From: CAYMCO01 sp964388955
GTDB lineage: Bacteria; Chloroflexota; Anaerolineae; Anaerolineales; E44-bin32
Direction: 5' to 3'
Assembly: GCA_964388955.1 (NCBI GenBank)
Contig: CAYMCO010000053.1
Coordinates: 1 to 17,611, forward strand
DNA: 17,611 nucleotides
Shown: in pieces, positions 16,600-17,611 of the stretch
Position numbering within the stretch: the stretch's first letter is position 1
Layout of the letters: each line of letters opens with the position of its first letter
The notes under the pieces: generated by a model
The model's input: the letters and a program-made list of their open reading frames with translations, nothing else
Told to the model about the DNA's origin: nothing
The model's database searches: none
Translations under genes and position numbers: made by a program

Positions 16600-16879
16600 A
16601 GCTAACCATTCGCTGCCCCGCAAAGTGCGCGGGAACTTCGACAGCACATTCGCGGAGCCCATCCTGAGGGCAACGAAGGGCTCAGTACAGGCTCCCCCGG
16701 GGATCCTGCTAAGAACATGCAGGACGGACTGTGCGGGGCGAAATGCAGGCCAGGTTGTATGAGGGGGGTGGTTGAGGAACAAAATCAGATCCGAGCCCCG
16801 GCCGCTGCCTGCACCCTGGACAGACCGCCAGGGCAGGCTGGACGCAGCCCAGGGTCCAGGGAACACATAGGCGTCAGCT
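16600..16879 (+). other. attC4 site, enlarged by insertions
   Basis: R'' AGCTAAC (16600-16606) is followed by CATTCGCTGCCCCGC as in attC3. The right arm reaches CCCCGGCCGCTG at 16797-16808 as in attC1. Two extra blocks are inserted: a REP-like one near 16646-16721, and a palindrome after the right arm (CCCTGGAC 16814-16821 with GTCCAGGG 16854-16861). The best candidate R' is GTCAGCT (16873-16879), one mismatch from the complement of R''. At about 280 bp it is far longer than usual attC sites, and its recombination activity is doubtful. Confidence 0.6.
16646..16721 (+). repeat. REP-like insertion within attC4
   Basis: Alignment with attC3 shows the common GACAGC (16640-16645) and GGAC...TGCGGGGCGA (from 16722) separated here by about 76 extra bases. 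The insert holds GAGCCC...GGGCTCAGTACAGGCTC, a palindromic REP-type core. The same block occurs at 8117-8211 and begins again in attC5 at the window edge. Confidence 0.65.
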
Positions 16880-16901
16880 GCCATCCTCGTTCTTATAGCG
16901 C

Positions 16902-16930
16902 TTGACGCCTAGCGTGTAACGCTATATACT
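16902..16930 (+). promoter_or_regulatory. Sigma-70-type promoter of higBA with overlapping palindromic operator
   Basis: TTGACG (16902-16907), a 17-base spacer and TATACT (16925-16930) form a near-consensus promoter. The expected transcript start falls at about 16937, the first base of the higB GTG, so the mRNA is probably leaderless. TAGCG-TGTAA-CGCTA (16910-16924) fills the spacer, and TATAGCG (16894-16900) with CGCTATA (16920-16926) forms a wider inverted repeat. This suits repression by the HigA antitoxin bound between the -35 and -10 boxes. Confidence 0.75.
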
Positions 16931-16936
16931 TGAATT

Positions 16937-17218
16937 GTGATCAAATCCTTCGCCGAAAAAGAAACCGAGAAGGTCTATCGGCGGGAAGTCTCGAAGAGAC
17001 TGCCGCGGGACGTCCAATCCGGAGCTCTGCGGAAGCTCAGAATGTTGAACAATGCGCGGACCATCCACGATCTTCGGTCGCCTCCTGGGAATCGGTTGGA
17101 GAAACTGCGAGGTGAGCGAGAAGGACAGCATTCCATTCGCATAGACGATCAATGGAGGGTCTGCTTCGCATGGCGAGAGAACGATGCGCATGAAGTCGAG
17201 ATCACCGATTATCACTAG
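16937..17218 (+). CDS. higB: Cassette 5: HigB-type toxin (RelE-superfamily mRNA interferase)
   Basis: The 93-residue product matches the HigB/RelE-superfamily ribosome-dependent mRNA endonuclease along its full length. It starts MIKSFAEKETEKVYRRE, has ALRKLRMLNNARTIHDLR, the family signature SPPGNRLEKLRG, then QHSIRIDDQWRVCFAW and ends VEITDYH. The final His and the Arg residues of the last strands are the usual catalytic or RNA-contact positions. Start codon GTG at 16937; no ribosome site is possible because the promoter ends 6 bases upstream, which implies leaderless translation. It is followed after 3 bases by the antitoxin gene, in the toxin-first order typical of higBA. Carriage on an integron cassette with its own promoter is common for such pairs and is thought to stabilise arrays. 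Confidence 0.93.
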   Translation: MIKSFAEKETEKVYRREVSKRLPRDVQSGALRKLRMLNNARTIHDLRSPPGNRLEKLRGEREGQHSIRIDDQWRVCFAWRENDAHEVEITDYH

Positions 17219-17221
17219 GAG

Positions 17222-17536
17222 ATGAGAATGATGGTGGAAGAAGAGTTGGCGCCAGTGCATCCCGGGGAAGTACTCCTGGAAGAATTCCTGAAGCCTCTGG
17301 GCCTCAGTCAGCATCGATTGGCGCTGGAAATCGGAGTAGATCCCCGCAGGATCAATGAGATCGTACTGGGGAAGAGAAGTGTGACGGCAAATACGGCGCT
17401 CAGACTGGGCCGCTATTTCGGTATATCGGCGGAGTTTTGGCTTGGTCTTCAATCGCAATATGATCTTGATGTCGAAGAGGACGAAATGGGAGGAAGGCTG
17501 GAACGCGAGGTGATGGTCTACGAGGAGGTTCATTGA
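17222..17536 (+). CDS. higA: Cassette 5: HigA-type antitoxin (XRE-family HTH)
   Basis: The product (102-104 residues) is a helix-turn-helix antitoxin. APVHPGEVLLEEFLKPLGLS is the conserved N-terminal signature, LSQHRLALEIGVDPRRINEIVLGKR forms the HTH, and TALRLGRYFGISAEFWLGLQSQYDL is the dimer/HigA core. It ends in a short acidic tail. It should bind and inhibit HigB and repress the promoter through the palindrome at 16910-16924. The ATG at 17222 abuts AGGAG (17217-17221), which overlaps the higB stop. ATG 17228, six bases from AGGAG, is the more likely start; ATG 17231 is also in frame. Translation is probably coupled to higB. The stop is 14 bases before R'' of attC5. Confidence 0.93.
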   Translation: MRMMVEEELAPVHPGEVLLEEFLKPLGLSQHRLALEIGVDPRRINEIVLGKRSVTANTALRLGRYFGISAEFWLGLQSQYDLDVEEDEMGGRLEREVMVYEEVH

Positions 17537-17550
17537 TTTTGACGGCTGCC

Positions 17551-17611
17551 AGCTAGCCATTCGCTGCCCCGCAGACTACGCGGGATCTCCGACAGCACAT
17601 CCGCGGAGCCC
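17551..17611 (+). other. attC5 recombination site, cut by the window edge
   Basis: R'' AGCTAGC (17551-17557) is followed by CATTCGCTGCCCCGC and a GCGGGATCTCCGACAGC segment as in attC3. It then continues with ACATCCGCGGAGCCC, which matches the start of the REP-like insertion in attC4. The right arm and R' lie outside the window. Confidence 0.7.

Larger units (their letters stand above)
13691..17611 (+). mobile_element. Integron gene-cassette array (five cassettes, no integrase in view)
   Basis: Five single-function modules stand head to tail on the plus strand, each followed by a related element starting R''-CATTCGCTG and ending, where identifiable, near CTCxxxxCC-GTTRRRY. The core that opens a cassette is complementary to the R'' within the same cassette: GTTATCC (13691) with GGATAAC (14474), GTTGGGC (14591) with GCCCAAC (15387), and GTTAGGC (15483) with one mismatch to GCCTAGC (15850). 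This is the diagnostic pattern left by insertion of circular cassettes cut between G and TTRRRY. Cassettes 4 and 5 match less well (GTTATGC against AGCTAAC; GTCAGCT against AGCTAGC). Family-like attC sites are a feature of chromosomal (sedentary) integrons. The array continues beyond the right edge of the window. Confidence 0.82.

Overview
The window reads as one scaffold piece (a single 100-base run of N at 9167-9266) from a GC-rich, environmental-type bacterium. The organism is not proven by the sequence. A roughly 1,220-residue regulator built from a BTAD/SARP-type head, a NACHT/AAA-like ATPase and a long TPR tail, next to an SdrD-B-repeat secreted protein and a patchwork of decayed genes, is most reminiscent of Chloroflexota (Anaerolineae-like) genomes. 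That assignment is inference.

Left part (1-5577). On the minus strand lies a small stand-alone receiver-domain protein (538-1056), downstream of the large BTAD-AAA-TPR regulator (1335-5009). Divergent from the regulator is a small dimeric alpha/beta-barrel protein (5293-5577) ending in a convincing hairpin terminator.

Middle part (5578-13690). This is gene-poor and partly decayed. It holds a second receiver-domain protein (6758-7240) paralogous to the first, a scrap of a CPBP intramembrane protease (7441-7515), and a SAM methyltransferase pseudogene (7527-about 8116) with an in-frame TAA whose 3' end is cut off by a dispersed repeat. A secreted SdrD-B-repeat protein follows on the minus strand (8586-10546) across the N gap, then an unrecognised plus-strand protein (11198-11953), then about 1.7 kb with little that can be supported.

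Right part (13691-17611). This is the notable region: a run of one-gene modules, all on the plus strand, each followed by a related 100-280 bp element that begins R''-CATTCGCTG and ends in a GTTRRRY-like core. I read it as an integron gene-cassette array with attC sites. The strongest evidence is that the bases starting a cassette are the reverse complement of the R'' box inside the same cassette (GTTATCC/GGATAAC; GTTGGGC/GCCCAAC; GTTAGGC/GCCTAGC with one mismatch), as expected for excised cassette circles. The cassettes carry (1) a one-TM protein of unknown function, (2) a SAM methyltransferase, (3) a small Cys-rich protein with CxxCxC and CxxCxxC motifs, (4) a three-TM protein, and (5) a HigB-HigA toxin-antitoxin pair with its own promoter and operator-like palindrome. 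No integrase or recognisable attI lies in the window, so this is either the distal part of a chromosomal integron or an integrase-less cassette cluster. Three attC sites form a size series that looks like stepwise insertion, including a REP-like palindrome also found at the broken end of the methyltransferase pseudogene.
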